Positions 1-9,336 of a stretch of DNA of 64,000 nucleotides are shown here, piece after piece. The position numbers and the translations under genes are program-made. Source of the DNA: Actinomyces weissii (GTDB lineage Bacteria > Actinomycetota > Actinomycetes > Actinomycetales > Actinomycetaceae); assembly GCF_016598775.1 (NCBI RefSeq), contig NZ_CP066802.1, positions 2,418,001-2,482,000 on the forward strand, given 5' to 3'. Numbering within the stretch: the stretch's first letter is position 1; every line of letters begins with the position of its first letter. The notes below the pieces were generated by a model. It saw only the letters and a program-made list of their open reading frames with translations, had not been told where the DNA came from and searched no databases.

Positions 1-247
1 GGCTGGTTGGAGCCCTTCGCTCAACGGCCCGCACCGGGGTGCAGGCCTCAGGCCTGTAGGACCTAGGTCACAGTATGCGGCACGGGCTACCGTCTCGTCA
101 GAGTTTTGGTGAACTGACGGCGGGGCGGCAGCGAGACGGGACAACAGCGAGACAGGTCGCCGTCAGCAGGGCGGAGCAGCAGCGGACCGGGACGCCGTCG
201 TCGGCATAACCACGCGCCAACGCGCCGCCCTCTCAGCGGCAGCCAAG
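1..247. other. Left edge of window, no supported gene
   Basis: No reading frame here has convincing protein character. The frames that are open look like GC-rich shadows. The stretch is downstream of the tRNA-Ser gene, which reads leftwards. Confidence 0.5.
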
Positions 248-256
248 TTGTCCACA
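248..256 (+). other. DnaA-box-like 9-mer TTGTCCACA
   Basis: TTGTCCACA matches the DnaA box form usual in high-GC actinobacteria. It sits 15 nt before the 40-bp TCTCGCGAGA element at 272. A sister arrangement with TTATCCACA occurs at 53380. No dnaA or dnaN gene is near, so this is not evidence of oriC. Confidence 0.45.
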
Positions 257-271
257 GACTAAGGCTGTCCT

Positions 272-355
272 TACCGGTCTCGCGAGCCATATGTCCCGGT
301 CTCGCGGTACCGATGTCCCGGTCTCGCGGTACCGATGTCCCGGTCTCGCGAGAGA
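272..355. repeat. TCTCGCGAGA-type element, expanded copy with 22-bp tandem units
   Basis: Positions 272-306 and 351-355 together make the same 40-bp unit found at 52777-52816 (inverted) and 53393-53432. Between them lie 44 extra bases, which are two 22-bp units; 291-312 and 313-334 are identical. Each unit carries GGTCTCGCG and is rich in self-complementary CTCGCGAG. The element begins 5 nt after the 3' end of the leftward tRNA-Ser gene, so it could act as a 3' hairpin or simply be a mobile interspersed repeat. Confidence 0.75.
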
Positions 356-359
356 AGGG

Positions 360-445
360 CGGAGAGAGGGGGATTCGAACCCCCGGTGCGCCAGGCGCAC
401 AACGGTTTTCAAGACCGTCACATTCGGCCGCTCTGTCATCTCTCC
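360..445 (-). tRNA. tRNA-Ser (anticodon TGA)
   Basis: Read on the minus strand, the acceptor stem pairs GGAGAGA with TCTCTCC, and position 360 gives discriminator G. The anticodon loop is CTTGAAA (anticodon TGA, reading UCA codons). A long variable arm precedes GGGGGTTCGAATCCCCC, the T arm. The long variable arm and the anticodon both say serine. The 3' CCA is not encoded. The seryl-tRNA synthetase gene is in the same window at 19.3 kb. Confidence 0.96.
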
Positions 446-562
446 CAGGCTGCCGGGCGGGCCCGGCAGCAGTCCCGCACTGTACCAGCCCCCAGGCGGC
501 AGCGCGCGGCACACGCGGCTTGACCACCGGGTACCCCGTTGGCGATCGCACCCGGCACAGGC

Positions 563-639
563 AGGTCAGGGCCTGAAGCACCCCTCTGGCGGCACCTGCC
601 AGCGCACTCAGGTCAGCACCTGAAGCACCTCGCTGGCGG
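563..639. repeat. Imperfect direct repeat, about 30 bp twice, period 47
   Basis: Positions 563-592 and 610-639 share AGGTCAG, CCTGAAGCACC and CTGGCGG in the same order. They lie in the gap between the tRNA-Ser 5' end and the end of the AGE gene. No gene is visible in 446-718. Confidence 0.6.
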
Positions 640-718
640 GCGCGCGCGGCACGCTCAGCTCAGGCGCCAGCTACCTGGCCTGCTCGGCCTGCTGTTAGGT
701 CCCGCCCGACTGCTCGGC

Positions 719-2077
719 TCAGTAGCCGAAGAACCCCCACTGGCGGCTTCGGCCACCCTCCTGGCGCGCCCCAGAGGGCCGGGCCGGCGCAGGCGCGTCC
801 AGCTTCCGGGCCGCCACCGCCTGCGGGATAGCGGGCCACACAGGCAGGCGCGGCAGCAGGGTCATCTGCAGGGCGTGGTAGACGTCCGGGTGCCCCTTCC
901 AGGTGCGGGTGGAGGGCCGGTTGTCCTGGTCCAGCTCGTGCCACCAGCGGCCCGGCTCCGCGATCAGGTACTCCTCGGCGTAGTCCAGCCAGGCCCGGTA
1001 GCAGTGCTCAAAGTGCTCCAGCTCGATCTCCTGGCGCCCCTGCTCCAGCGCGGCCCAGCGCAGGGCCGCCGCCGCGGACACGCCCTCGCACACCACCCAG
1101 TGCATGCGCTCGTGCACCACCGGCTGCCCCTCGAAGTCCGTGGTGTAGACGAAGCCGGGGGCGCCGTCCACCCGCCAGCCGTCCGAGCGGGCCCGGTCGA
1201 ACAGGGCCTCGGCGGCGTCCAGCATCCACTCGGGGGCCTCCTTGCCGCGGGCCTTGAGGGCCATCATGGCCTGCACGGTCAGCCGCGCCCACTCCAGGCC
1301 GTGCCCGGGGGTCACCCCGAAGGGGCGGAAGGGGTCAGCGGGCCGGTCCTGGTTGTAGTCCAGCACGGGCCGCCAGCGCGCGTCGTAGTGCTCCGGCAGC
1401 CGCCACTGGTGGGCGCGAGCCTGCTGGTTGACGGCGAAGTCGATGATCTGCAGGGCGCGCTCCAGCCACTTGAGGTCGCCGGTGACGTCGGCGGTGACCA
1501 GGAAGGCCTCCACCGTGTGCATGGCCGCGTTGATGCCCCGGTAGTCCTCCGCCTTGCTGAAGTCGGTGTTGTAGGCCTCCAGCGGCAGGCCCCGCACCTC
1601 GTCCCACCAGTAGCGCTCGTACACCTCCATGGCGTCCACCAGCAGGTCGTGCGCCCCGGGCCGCCCCGCCGCGGTGGCCGCCGCCGCCGCGAAGAGCACG
1701 AAGGCGTGCTGGTAGCACTCCTTGCGGGCCCCCTCCTGGACGGCCACCCCGGCGCCCTGCTCGTCCAGCTCGTGGCGCACCGCCGAGTGCCAGCCGCCGT
1801 TGACCCGGTCCCGCAGGACGTTGCGCAGCACCCGCACCCCGTGGTCCGCGTAGCGGCGGCAGCCTGGCACCCCCAGGAGCGTGCCCACGCTGAAGGCGAA
1901 GGTCATGCGACCGGTGATCCAGGTCTCCACGGGGTGGCTGGTGTCCACCTGGCCGTCCTCACCGATCCACCCGAATCCGGCGGGCACCTTGGCGGCGCGG
2001 GCGAGACGCAGCAGGGCGTGCGTCTCCTGCGCCAGCCAACGGTTGTGCTCGGGGGCGCCAAACCATCCCAGTCCCAT
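719..2077 (-). CDS. AGE-family epimerase/isomerase (N-acylglucosamine 2-epimerase or mannose isomerase type)
   Basis: The 452-residue protein has the (alpha/alpha)6-barrel signature motifs of the AGE superfamily: RVNGGWHSAV, YERYWWDE, AMHTVEAF, PGHGLEWARL and, near the C-terminus, WKGHPDVYH with conserved histidines. Members convert mannose to fructose or epimerise N-acetylglucosamine and N-acetylmannosamine. Next to GH38 and beta-mannosidase genes, a mannose isomerase role is the best inference: it would feed released mannose into glycolysis. The start at 2077 is preceded by GAGGAGGACTC, a strong ribosome site. A longer frame upstream lacks family similarity. It follows GH85 on the same strand after a 193-bp gap. 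The substrate cannot be fixed from sequence alone. Confidence 0.88.
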   Translation of the reverse strand: MGLGWFGAPEHNRWLAQETHALLRLARAAKVPAGFGWIGEDGQVDTSHPVETWITGRMTFAFSVGTLLGVPGCRRYADHGVRVLRNVLRDRVNGGWHSAVRHELDEQGAGVAVQEGARKECYQHAFVLFAAAAATAAGRPGAHDLLVDAMEVYERYWWDEVRGLPLEAYNTDFSKAEDYRGINAAMHTVEAFLVTADVTGDLKWLERALQIIDFAVNQQARAHQWRLPEHYDARWRPVLDYNQDRPADPFRPFGVTPGHGLEWARLTVQAMMALKARGKEAPEWMLDAAEALFDRARSDGWRVDGAPGFVYTTDFEGQPVVHERMHWVVCEGVSAAAALRWAALEQGRQEIELEHFEHCYRAWLDYAEEYLIAEPGRWWHELDQDNRPSTRTWKGHPDVYHALQMTLLPRLPVWPAIPQAVAARKLDAPAPARPSGARQEGGRSRQWGFFGY

Positions 2078-2230
2078 GAGTCCTCCTCGACCCTGTACCT
2101 CCTGCCCGGGCGGTCGCAGCCGGGCCGGTGCTGCTGAACTTAGCAAAAACGTGGGCCGCCGCGTCCCGGGTCACGGCCTGAGCCGTGCCCGCTCCTCGCG
2201 GCCCGCTTGGCGGGGCCCGCACCAGCCCAC

Positions 2231-2248
2231 CCCGCTCCCTGAAGCGGG
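2231..2248 (-). terminator. Possible hairpin after the GH85 gene
   Basis: CCCGCT and AGCGGG pair around a 6-nt loop, 23 nt past the GH85 stop. There is no T tract, so it may attenuate rather than end transcription into the AGE gene. Confidence 0.35.
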
Positions 2249-2270
2249 CTGGCGGCGGGTCCCTGGTCTC

Positions 2271-5200
2271 CTACCCGGCCACCAGGACGTCCTTGCCCTC
2301 GACCTTGGTGACCACCAGCCTGGCCTTAGGGTCCACCTGGCCCACGGTGGTGGCGGTGGAGGTCAGCTGGGACTGGTACATGACCCGGCTGCCGCGGCGC
2401 AGGGCCAGGGTGGCGTAGCCGTCCCCGTCCCAGTCACCCACGTAGACCTCGTCCGTGGAGCGGCCCAGGCTGATCGAGGCGTATACGGGGGCGTCGGCAG
2501 TGTTCTCGGTGTAGAAGACCACGCGGCTGCCTACCCGCACGGCCCAGCTCGTCCGACCGTCGCCGTCCCAGTCGCCGAAGAGCAGGGTGCCCTTGCCGGT
2601 CTCCTGCACGCGGGCCACGTAGGCGGGCATGCTGCCTGTGGGTGGCTGCGGCTGGTCGGGCTGTCCGCCGGGGGCGGGGGCCGACGGCGTGCCGCTCGGG
2701 CTGGGGCGCGGCGTGGGCTCCGGGTCGGCGGGGTCGGTGATTGCCCCCGGCACGCAGCCCTGCTCGGCGACGTCGGCAGGCTGGGTGACCTGGACGGCCT
2801 GGCCGTCCTTCACCGTGACCACGGTGGGCTCTGAGACGTTCCCGGCGTAGTCGGTCAGGCGCAGCTCGAAGATGCCGGCGCCGTCGCTCAGGTGGCTGGA
2901 GACGTCGAAGGGGACCTGCAGGCGCTCGTTGGTGGCCTGCACCCCCAGCCCGCCCTCACCGCGGGTGGCGGAGAAGACCGGCGTGCCCGCCGTCGTGGTG
3001 ACGGCCAGGTGGTGCCAGTCCGCCGGGCTGGGAGAGCGCAGGCGCATACGCGAGTCCGCTACCGTCACGTCGGTGGCCGGCAGGGGCCGGGCCCAGGTGT
3101 CGGGCAGCTTGCTGCGCAGGGCCATGACCTGGCCGCCGGGCAGGGGCTGGCCGCCTCGCAGCGGCTCGATGCTGAGGTCGTAGTCTCGCCCCTCCCGGAA
3201 GGGCACGGTGAGTCTGGCGTGCACCCGGCCCGCCTGGTCGGTGCTCAGCTCGGAGCCGGTGAGCACCCGCGTCCAGGACAGGGCCTGGGGGGCGCATCCG
3301 GTGTGCACCAGGTTGAGGGTGGCGCGGTAGCCGTCAGCACCCGCCACGGGGGTGAAGGACAGGTCCAGCTCCTGGCTGCCGGGCGCGGGGGCGTCCTGGG
3401 CGGGGGCCACCTGGATGTTCCCGGTACCGGTGACCGGGTTGATGACCGCCTCGGCAGGCTGGGAGCGCTGCCCGTCCTTGCCGACGGCCACCAGCCGCAG
3501 GGTGACGGGCCCCTGGCCCAGGTCCAGCTTCTTGATGTAGCTGCGGGAGGCGTAGGTGGCCCCCAGGGCGGTCACGGTGCCGTCCGCCTGGGCGGCGGAG
3601 AGCTCGTAGTAGCTGACCTGCTCGAAGGGTGCCGCCTGCCAGGTGACGCTCGCCTGCCCGTCGGCGTAGGCGTGCTCCACGCTGAAGCCGGTGGGGGCTG
3701 CGGGGGCGGCGCCGCCGTCAGTGACCGCCAGGCGACCCAGGTTCACCTGGACGTCGCCCTCACCCTCCAGCAGGACCGCCAGCGTGGAGATGCTGCCGCC
3801 CGCCCGGCCGGAGAGGTCCGCGGTGTAGGTGGTCCAGCCGTTGGGGTCGGTGCCGGTGGCGGTCAGGTCCACGGCCTGGACCTGGCTGGGGCTGGCCTTG
3901 TCCACGACGCCGAGGCGTAGCCGGGGGCTGCCGGTGACGTGGCGGGCCACCAGCTCCACGCGGGTGCCGGCGGTGACGGAAAGGTCGGTGCGGAACAGGC
4001 GCATGGTGGCCTGCCCGTGGAGCTGGCCGTGGACGGCCAGGGAGGAGCCGCCGTCGTAGGCCCCCACCGCCTGGAAGGGGGCGGCCTGGCTCTCACCGGT
4101 GGTGGAGCGGCGCTCCTCCTGGGGGCCGTAGTCGTAGTCGGCGGTCAGGGCGGGCTGGGCGGTGGTGCCGTCGGCCTGGGTGATCCACCACTGCCAGGAG
4201 GGCAGGATGGACTGCTCGTTGATGTTGCCCCACTGCTCGCTGGAGCTGAGGGTCCCCTGGGTCCAGCGGGCCATGCCGTGGCCGGTGTTGAAGCTGGAGT
4301 GGAAGCCGCTGCCGCCGATCACGGAGCGGGCGGGGGTGAAGTCCGCCACGCCCACCCAGCCGCTGGCGTTGTCCACGCCGACGTCGGGGCGGCGGTGCTG
4401 CGGCTTGACCCCGGTGTCCAGCACGTCCTCGGTGACGCCGGAGAAGTACATGCGCTCGCGCTCGTGGATCATCCACTGGAAGCCGGGGGTCTGCATGAGG
4501 GGACGGTCGTAGCCGGGGACCTTGACGTCGTCGTCCAGGGCCCGCTGGTAGTAGTCCGAGGGCGTGAACAGGGCCAGGGAGGCGCGGGGGCTCTTGGTGT
4601 CGGGGGCGTAGAGCCGGGGGATGCCGCGGGCGGAGCCGTGCTGGCCGGAGAACTTGGCCTGGTTGGCCTCCACCCCGAAGAACACCTCCTGGTAGGGGTC
4701 TACGCCGTGCTCCTGGGCGTATCCCAGGGAGCGGTCCACGGACCAGGCCCAGTCATAGTTGACGAACACCGAGTCGTGGATGCGCCCGTGCTGCTCGTCC
4801 TTGAGCCAGGCGGCCTTGGAGGCGTTGAAGCTGGAGTTGGTGTCGTACCACTGGGTCCACAGGCCCTGGCTGCTCAGGTAGGCCATGAAGGGCTTGAACT
4901 CGGAGTCGTCCGCCCGCTCCTCCTGGTTCAGGAAGAAGCCGTCAAAGCCGTAGTAGCGGGCCATCTCCACCAGCTTGTCGGCGATCACGTAGCCCTGGGA
5001 GGTGGGGTCCTTGTCGAACATCTCCTTGAAGGTCAGGCCGGGCCGGAAGGCTGGGTCGAAGTAGATGGTGCCGATGGACTTCACGCCGTTGCGGTGGGCG
5101 GCGTTGGTGTAGGCGGGGTTGGGGATGTTGACGATGCCGAACTCGAAGCCGCGGTTGCGCCAGTCTGAGTTCCGGGGGTCGTAGAGGGAGTCGGGGGTGG

Positions 5201-5627
5201 CGGCGGTGGCGGCCCCGTGCCAGGGGGAGTAGTAGTCCGTGTACTGCCAGAACCCCAGGGTGTTCTCGGTGAAGTCGTTGTTTGCGGTGGCGGTGTTGAA
5301 GAAGGCGTTGCCGTAGTCGCCCTGCATGAGCATGACCTGGGCCTTGCCGTCCAGGCCGGGGTTGGCCTGGGTCTGGGCCGGGGCCTGGACGCGGGGCTGC
5401 AGGGGCACCTCGGCGCGCAGGTCGGCGGCGAAGGGGTCGGACTGGGGCGACCAGTCGCGGATGTCCTGCACCCGGTAGCCCGCGAAGCGCGGCTGGGCCG
5501 AGCCCAGGGCCTGATCTCCGGTAGGCGGGAAGGAGTCTGCTGCTGACGCGGTTGAGGCTATGCCTGCGATGCTGAGCGCCAGCACTGCGGCAGCGCCAGC
5601 GCACTTCTTTAGAGGGTGGCCCTTCAT
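2271..5627 (-). CDS. Secreted endo-beta-N-acetylglucosaminidase, GH85
   Basis: The 1118-residue protein begins with a signal peptide (positive start, hydrophobic run, cleavage near ASA-AD at residue 30). The GH85 barrel follows, with VMLMQGDYGNAFF, FEFGIVNIPNP and the catalytic segment GFFLNQEE. By family knowledge the paired residues are N234 and E236, as in other GH85 enzymes. It hydrolyses the chitobiose core of N-glycans on glycoproteins. Beta-sandwich regions follow. The C-terminal part has FG-GAP/VCBS-like repeats (GDWDGDGR, GDWDGDGY) before the end and a Ser/Pro linker at about 970-1010. No LPxTG anchor is seen, so it is probably released or loosely held. A LacI-type operator lies upstream at 5666. 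Confidence 0.95.
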   Translation of the reverse strand: MKGHPLKKCAGAAAVLALSIAGIASTASAADSFPPTGDQALGSAQPRFAGYRVQDIRDWSPQSDPFAADLRAEVPLQPRVQAPAQTQANPGLDGKAQVMLMQGDYGNAFFNTATANNDFTENTLGFWQYTDYYSPWHGAATAATPDSLYDPRNSDWRNRGFEFGIVNIPNPAYTNAAHRNGVKSIGTIYFDPAFRPGLTFKEMFDKDPTSQGYVIADKLVEMARYYGFDGFFLNQEERADDSEFKPFMAYLSSQGLWTQWYDTNSSFNASKAAWLKDEQHGRIHDSVFVNYDWAWSVDRSLGYAQEHGVDPYQEVFFGVEANQAKFSGQHGSARGIPRLYAPDTKSPRASLALFTPSDYYQRALDDDVKVPGYDRPLMQTPGFQWMIHERERMYFSGVTEDVLDTGVKPQHRRPDVGVDNASGWVGVADFTPARSVIGGSGFHSSFNTGHGMARWTQGTLSSSEQWGNINEQSILPSWQWWITQADGTTAQPALTADYDYGPQEERRSTTGESQAAPFQAVGAYDGGSSLAVHGQLHGQATMRLFRTDLSVTAGTRVELVARHVTGSPRLRLGVVDKASPSQVQAVDLTATGTDPNGWTTYTADLSGRAGGSISTLAVLLEGEGDVQVNLGRLAVTDGGAAPAAPTGFSVEHAYADGQASVTWQAAPFEQVSYYELSAAQADGTVTALGATYASRSYIKKLDLGQGPVTLRLVAVGKDGQRSQPAEAVINPVTGTGNIQVAPAQDAPAPGSQELDLSFTPVAGADGYRATLNLVHTGCAPQALSWTRVLTGSELSTDQAGRVHARLTVPFREGRDYDLSIEPLRGGQPLPGGQVMALRSKLPDTWARPLPATDVTVADSRMRLRSPSPADWHHLAVTTTAGTPVFSATRGEGGLGVQATNERLQVPFDVSSHLSDGAGIFELRLTDYAGNVSEPTVVTVKDGQAVQVTQPADVAEQGCVPGAITDPADPEPTPRPSPSGTPSAPAPGGQPDQPQPPTGSMPAYVARVQETGKGTLLFGDWDGDGRTSWAVRVGSRVVFYTENTADAPVYASISLGRSTDEVYVGDWDGDGYATLALRRGSRVMYQSQLTSTATTVGQVDPKARLVVTKVEGKDVLVAG

Positions 5628-5665
5628 CTCAGCTCCGTTGCTGCTTGGGGACGGGGATCGTGCAA

Positions 5666-5679
5666 CTGAAGGGGTTTAG
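5666..5679 (-). promoter_or_regulatory. Putative LacI-family operator upstream of GH85
   Basis: On the minus strand the site reads CTAAACCCCTTCAG, a degenerate copy of CTAAACCGATTTAG seen at three other places in this locus. A TATATA -10-like sequence lies just upstream of it on the minus strand, so the operator would cover the transcription start of the GH85 unit. Confidence 0.5.
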
Positions 5680-5722
5680 TGCACGGTTATATACTTCCAG
5701 GCTATTGCTTGCTTGTCTATGG

Positions 5723-7336
5723 CTAGAGGTCAAACGGCAGCAGCTGCCGCAGGCGGGCGTGCCAGGTGGCGTAGGAGCTCTGGTCCCCGGGGTTCCACAC
5801 CCGGCTGGCCAGCGCCACCAGCAGCGGCCGGATGCCGGCGGCCACCTCCGCCTCGGTCTCGGCCTCCGGCACGTCGCACCACACGGAGAGCACCGCCCCC
5901 CGGTCCCACTCCTCCCCCGGCCCCCAGGTCTGGGGGAGGCCGTCCGCGAGCGCGGGGAACACGCCGGGCCGCCAGGCGTAGGCCGCCTCCACCGTGGGCC
6001 TGTCCCAGTAGGCGCGCCCAGGGGTGGTGAGCACGTAGTAGAACCGGGCGTCGTTGAAGTTGACCACCTGGTGCCCGGCGTCCACGAAGTCCTGCACCGG
6101 GGCGAAGCCCTCGTGCCAGGCCGTCCAGTAGGTGATGACGACCTCGGCGTCCAGGCGCTGGCTGGTGCCCGGGATCCCCAGGGCGTCGTTCCAGGCCCGC
6201 ACCTGGCGCACCCCCAGACGGCGCAGGTGGGCGGCCACGGTGCCCAGGTAGTGGACGTAGCCGTCCAGCACGGTGGCCTGCGGCCCCACCTGCTCCTGGG
6301 CGTAGGCCGCCAGCCGGGGGTAGTCCCGAGCCAGGGTCTCGTGCAGCCCCGGGTCCCAGGCCGGGCCGCCCACCGGGAAGACCTCGTCTCCCCCCAGGTG
6401 CCAGGTCCGGGCGCCGAACAGGGGCACCAGCTCCTCCAGGAGCTCGGCCACCAGGGCGCGGGCCTGGGGGCGGGAGTAGTCCAGCAGCAGCCGGCCCGCC
6501 TCCGACTCGGCGGCCCGCAGCCCGGGGTGGGCGCTGAGCACCTGGCGCATGTGCCCGGGCACGTCCAGCGCCGGGACCACCTGCACGTGGTAGCGGGCGG
6601 CGGTCGCCAGCAACTCCCCCAGCTCGGCCTGGGTGAGGTGCTGCTCGCTGACCACCTCCGGGTGGCTGCGGGACTCCAGGCGGAAGCCCTCGTTGTCCGA
6701 GAAGTGCAGCTGGAGCTCGTTTAGCTTGAACCAGGCCATCTCCTGCAGCCGGTCCTGGAGCCACTGGGGGCTGAAGTACTTGCGGCCCGCGTCCACGTGC
6801 AGCCCCCGCACCGGCTTGGCGGGCTCGTCCAGGACCGTGCAGGGCTGCACGCCGCCGGATAGCGCCAGGCACTGGAGCAGGCTGCGGGTGCCGTAGAAGA
6901 CGCCGGTGGCGGTGGGGGCGGTAATGGTCACGGCCTGGCTGGTGGCCTCCAGGCGGTATCCCTCCGGGGAGGCCAGGCCCGCCACCTGCGGGGCCAGCCG
7001 GAGGACCACGTCCCCGGGCTGCGCCGCCACGCCCACCACCACGGGCAGGGGCGTCGTCGTGGCCTCGGCGGCCAGTCCGCCGACCTGGGCGCTGCCCACG
7101 GCACCGGCCCACGCCGTCGTCGGCACCGGGTCCAGCGCGGTAGCCAGCTCGGTGGCCAGCAGCTCGGCGTCGGCGCGCAGGGCCTCCGCCTGGGCCGCCT
7201 CCGCGACGACGACGCGGCTGCGGGCCAGCAGGCGGAAGGGGGCACCGGCGGCCTCGGTGACCTGCCGGACCGGGGGCAGCACCCCGTAGATCCCCTCACC
7301 CTGCAGGGAGGTGGCGTTCTGCTGGTTCTCACTCAT
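5723..7336 (-). CDS. Beta-N-acetylhexosaminidase, GH20
   Basis: The 537-residue protein has the GH20 layout. An N-terminal alpha/beta domain (about residues 20-150) is followed by the catalytic barrel starting at RGLHVDAGRKYF. The catalytic pair is D317-E318 in HLGGDEV. GH20 enzymes cut terminal beta-GlcNAc or GalNAc by substrate-assisted catalysis. No signal peptide is visible, so it should act in the cytoplasm on imported glycan pieces, for example the GlcNAc left by GH85. The start MSENQQ at 7336 is chosen because AGAAAGG precedes it; the frame stays open further upstream without similarity. It is the last gene of the importer operon. Confidence 0.93.
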   Translation of the reverse strand: MSENQQNATSLQGEGIYGVLPPVRQVTEAAGAPFRLLARSRVVVAEAAQAEALRADAELLATELATALDPVPTTAWAGAVGSAQVGGLAAEATTTPLPVVVGVAAQPGDVVLRLAPQVAGLASPEGYRLEATSQAVTITAPTATGVFYGTRSLLQCLALSGGVQPCTVLDEPAKPVRGLHVDAGRKYFSPQWLQDRLQEMAWFKLNELQLHFSDNEGFRLESRSHPEVVSEQHLTQAELGELLATAARYHVQVVPALDVPGHMRQVLSAHPGLRAAESEAGRLLLDYSRPQARALVAELLEELVPLFGARTWHLGGDEVFPVGGPAWDPGLHETLARDYPRLAAYAQEQVGPQATVLDGYVHYLGTVAAHLRRLGVRQVRAWNDALGIPGTSQRLDAEVVITYWTAWHEGFAPVQDFVDAGHQVVNFNDARFYYVLTTPGRAYWDRPTVEAAYAWRPGVFPALADGLPQTWGPGEEWDRGAVLSVWCDVPEAETEAEVAAGIRPLLVALASRVWNPGDQSSYATWHARLRQLLPFDL

Positions 7337-7432
7337 GGCCTGCGCTGGCCTTTCTGCTTGCCGGGACGGGGCTAGGGCGCGGTGTCGCGCCAGGCGGGCA
7401 CCCGGGGCCACAGGCGACCCCGAGGCCCCGCC

Positions 7433-8353
7433 TCAGCCCTTGACGCCGCCCTCCTGGACGCCCTTGAAGAACTGCTTCTGGGCCAGGGCGAACAGGATGA
7501 TGATGGGCACCAGGGCGATCACGGTACCCGCCGCCACCACCCGCGGGTTGCTGCCGAAGTTCGACTGCAGGTACTGCATGCCCACGGTCAGCGTGTACTT
7601 CTCCGGGTCGGAGAGCACCACCAGGGGCCACAGGAAGTCATCCCAGGCGCCGATGAAGGAGAACAGGGCCACCACACTCACCATGCCCCGGATATTGGGC
7701 CACACGATGTGGCGGATGCGCTGCCAGGTGCTGGCGCCGTCGATCTCCGCGGCCTCGATGATGTCGCGGGGGATCATGGAGCAGGCGGTGGCCACCAGCA
7801 GCACGTTGATCGCCCCGATCGCCCCGGGCAGGAACACGCCGAACAGGGTGTTGGCAAAACCCAGGGACTTGATGGTCAGGTACTGGCTGGTCAGGGTGAC
7901 CTCACCGGGCAGCAGCATGGTGGACAGCAGCACCGCCATGATGACCTTCTTGCCCTTGAAGCGCAGCACCCCCAGGGCGTAGCCGCCGCAGATGGAGAAG
8001 AACACCTGGCTAGCCACCGTGCCCAGGCCCAGCAGCAGGGAGTGCCAGGCGTACTTGAGGATCGGGATGGTGTGGGCCACGGTCTGGTAGTGGGCGGTGG
8101 TCGGCTCGGCTGGCACCAGCCGGGGCGGGAAGGCGTAGATGTCCTCGGCGGCGCCCTTGAAGGAGGTGGACAGCTCCCACAGGAAGGGGAAGACCGCCAC
8201 CACGGCCAGCAGCACCAGGAGCAGGTAGCGCACCACCGCCCCCGCTGGGGTGGGCTTGAGGAAGTCAGACTCGCCCTTGCGCCGCCAGAAGCGGTCCCGG
8301 TAGGGCTTGGCCGCGGGAGCCGACGCCGTCGGCTGGCTGGTGGGGGCACTCAT
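7433..8353 (-). CDS. Carbohydrate ABC transporter permease, MalG type
   Basis: The 306-residue inner-membrane permease has six predicted membrane segments. The cytoplasmic EAA loop reads EAAEIDGASTWQRI, which docks on the ATPase. The start codon overlaps the stop of the first permease (TGATG at 8353), so the two are translationally coupled. No ATPase gene lies in the operon. As is common in actinobacterial CUT1 systems, a shared ATPase of the MsmK type encoded elsewhere would energise it. Confidence 0.93.
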   Translation of the reverse strand: MSAPTSQPTASAPAAKPYRDRFWRRKGESDFLKPTPAGAVVRYLLLVLLAVVAVFPFLWELSTSFKGAAEDIYAFPPRLVPAEPTTAHYQTVAHTIPILKYAWHSLLLGLGTVASQVFFSICGGYALGVLRFKGKKVIMAVLLSTMLLPGEVTLTSQYLTIKSLGFANTLFGVFLPGAIGAINVLLVATACSMIPRDIIEAAEIDGASTWQRIRHIVWPNIRGMVSVVALFSFIGAWDDFLWPLVVLSDPEKYTLTVGMQYLQSNFGSNPRVVAAGTVIALVPIIILFALAQKQFFKGVQEGGVKG

Positions 8354-9303
8354 CAGTGCTGCTCCTTCTTGGCGGCGGCGCGGCGCAGGGCCGCACGGTG
8401 GGCGCGGCGCCTGCGCAGGCTGTTGCGGACGGCGGAGAGGTCGGTGCCGGAGTTGAGCATGGCCGTGAGCAGCAGCGGCCCGACCGTCAGGAAGAACAGC
8501 ATGACGCTCAGGGCGGAGGCGTAGCCGAGCTGGCCGTTGAGCCCGGAGCCCTTCTGCTTGATGAGCATGACCAGGCTCATGGCCTGCCCGCCGGGGCCGC
8601 CGGAGCCGTTGGTAAGCACGTAGATCTCGGAGAAGATACGCATGGCGGAGGTGGTGATGAGGGCGGAGACCAGCAGCATGGCGCCCCGCACGCCGGGCAC
8701 GGTGATGGACCAGAAGCGGCGCACCGCCCCGGCGCCGTCGATCGCGGCGGCCTCGTGCAGGTCCCGGCCCACGTTCCCCAGGGCCGCCAGGTAGACCACC
8801 ATGTAGTAGCCCAGGCCCTTCCAGGTGGTCAGCAGGATCGCGCACACCAGGATCCACCAGCGTTCGGTCAGGAAGCTAATGCCGGTGCCGCCCATCAGCT
8901 CGATGGCCTGGTTGACCACGCCCTTGGAGTCGAACATCCAGGACCAGATGATGCCCACCACCACCACGGAGGCGATCACCGGGAAGTAGTAGACGGTACG
9001 GAACAACTCGATCCCCGGCACGTACTTGGACACCAGCAGGGCGATCAGCAGGGGTATGAAGGTCAGCAGGGGCACGCAGGCCAGCACGTAGACGGCGCAG
9101 GTGACCAGGGCGTAGCCGACCTGGGGGTCGCTCAGGATCTCCTGGTAGTTGTCCAGCCCCACGAAGGTGGGGGTGCGCAGGGGGCGGGCGTTGGTGAAGG
9201 ACAGGACGATGGTGTTCAGGAAGGGCCACAGGGAGAACACCAGCACCCAGATCGTCGCGGGCAGGACGAGCAGGTAGGGGGTGAGCCGCTTTGGTCGACG
9301 CAT
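8353..9303 (-). CDS. Carbohydrate ABC transporter permease, MalF type
   Basis: The 316-residue membrane protein starts MRRPKRLTPYLL and has six predicted membrane helices. Its EAA loop is EAAAIDGAGAVRRF. It forms the heteromeric channel with the MalG-type permease encoded immediately downstream. The importer probably carries N-glycan oligosaccharides released by GH85, which is inference from its neighbours. Confidence 0.93.
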   Translation of the reverse strand: MRRPKRLTPYLLVLPATIWVLVFSLWPFLNTIVLSFTNARPLRTPTFVGLDNYQEILSDPQVGYALVTCAVYVLACVPLLTFIPLLIALLVSKYVPGIELFRTVYYFPVIASVVVVGIIWSWMFDSKGVVNQAIELMGGTGISFLTERWWILVCAILLTTWKGLGYYMVVYLAALGNVGRDLHEAAAIDGAGAVRRFWSITVPGVRGAMLLVSALITTSAMRIFSEIYVLTNGSGGPGGQAMSLVMLIKQKGSGLNGQLGYASALSVMLFFLTVGPLLLTAMLNSGTDLSAVRNSLRRRRAHRAALRRAAAKKEQH

Positions 9304-9336
9304 GGGAGTCTCCAGGATGGGGGCGGGCAGGAGGTG

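Noticed and set aside
248..256. DnaA-box-like sequences as a replication origin
   Set aside because: Only one box at each place, and no dnaA, dnaN, gyrB or rpmH nearby.
360..445. tRNA-Ser as a phage or island attachment site
   Set aside because: No integrase, no repeat of the tRNA 3' end and no foreign genes next to it in the window.
3939..5168. Long open frames opposite the GH85, GH20, GH38 and permease genes
   Set aside because: They are Gly/Val/His/Gln-rich mirror images of well-supported genes with no motifs of their own; typical in high-GC DNA.
8353..8857. Longer start for the MalG-type permease reaching to 8857
   Set aside because: The extra residues are Arg/Pro/His-rich out-of-frame sequence of the other permease; the ATG at 8353 with a TGATG overlap fits the family.
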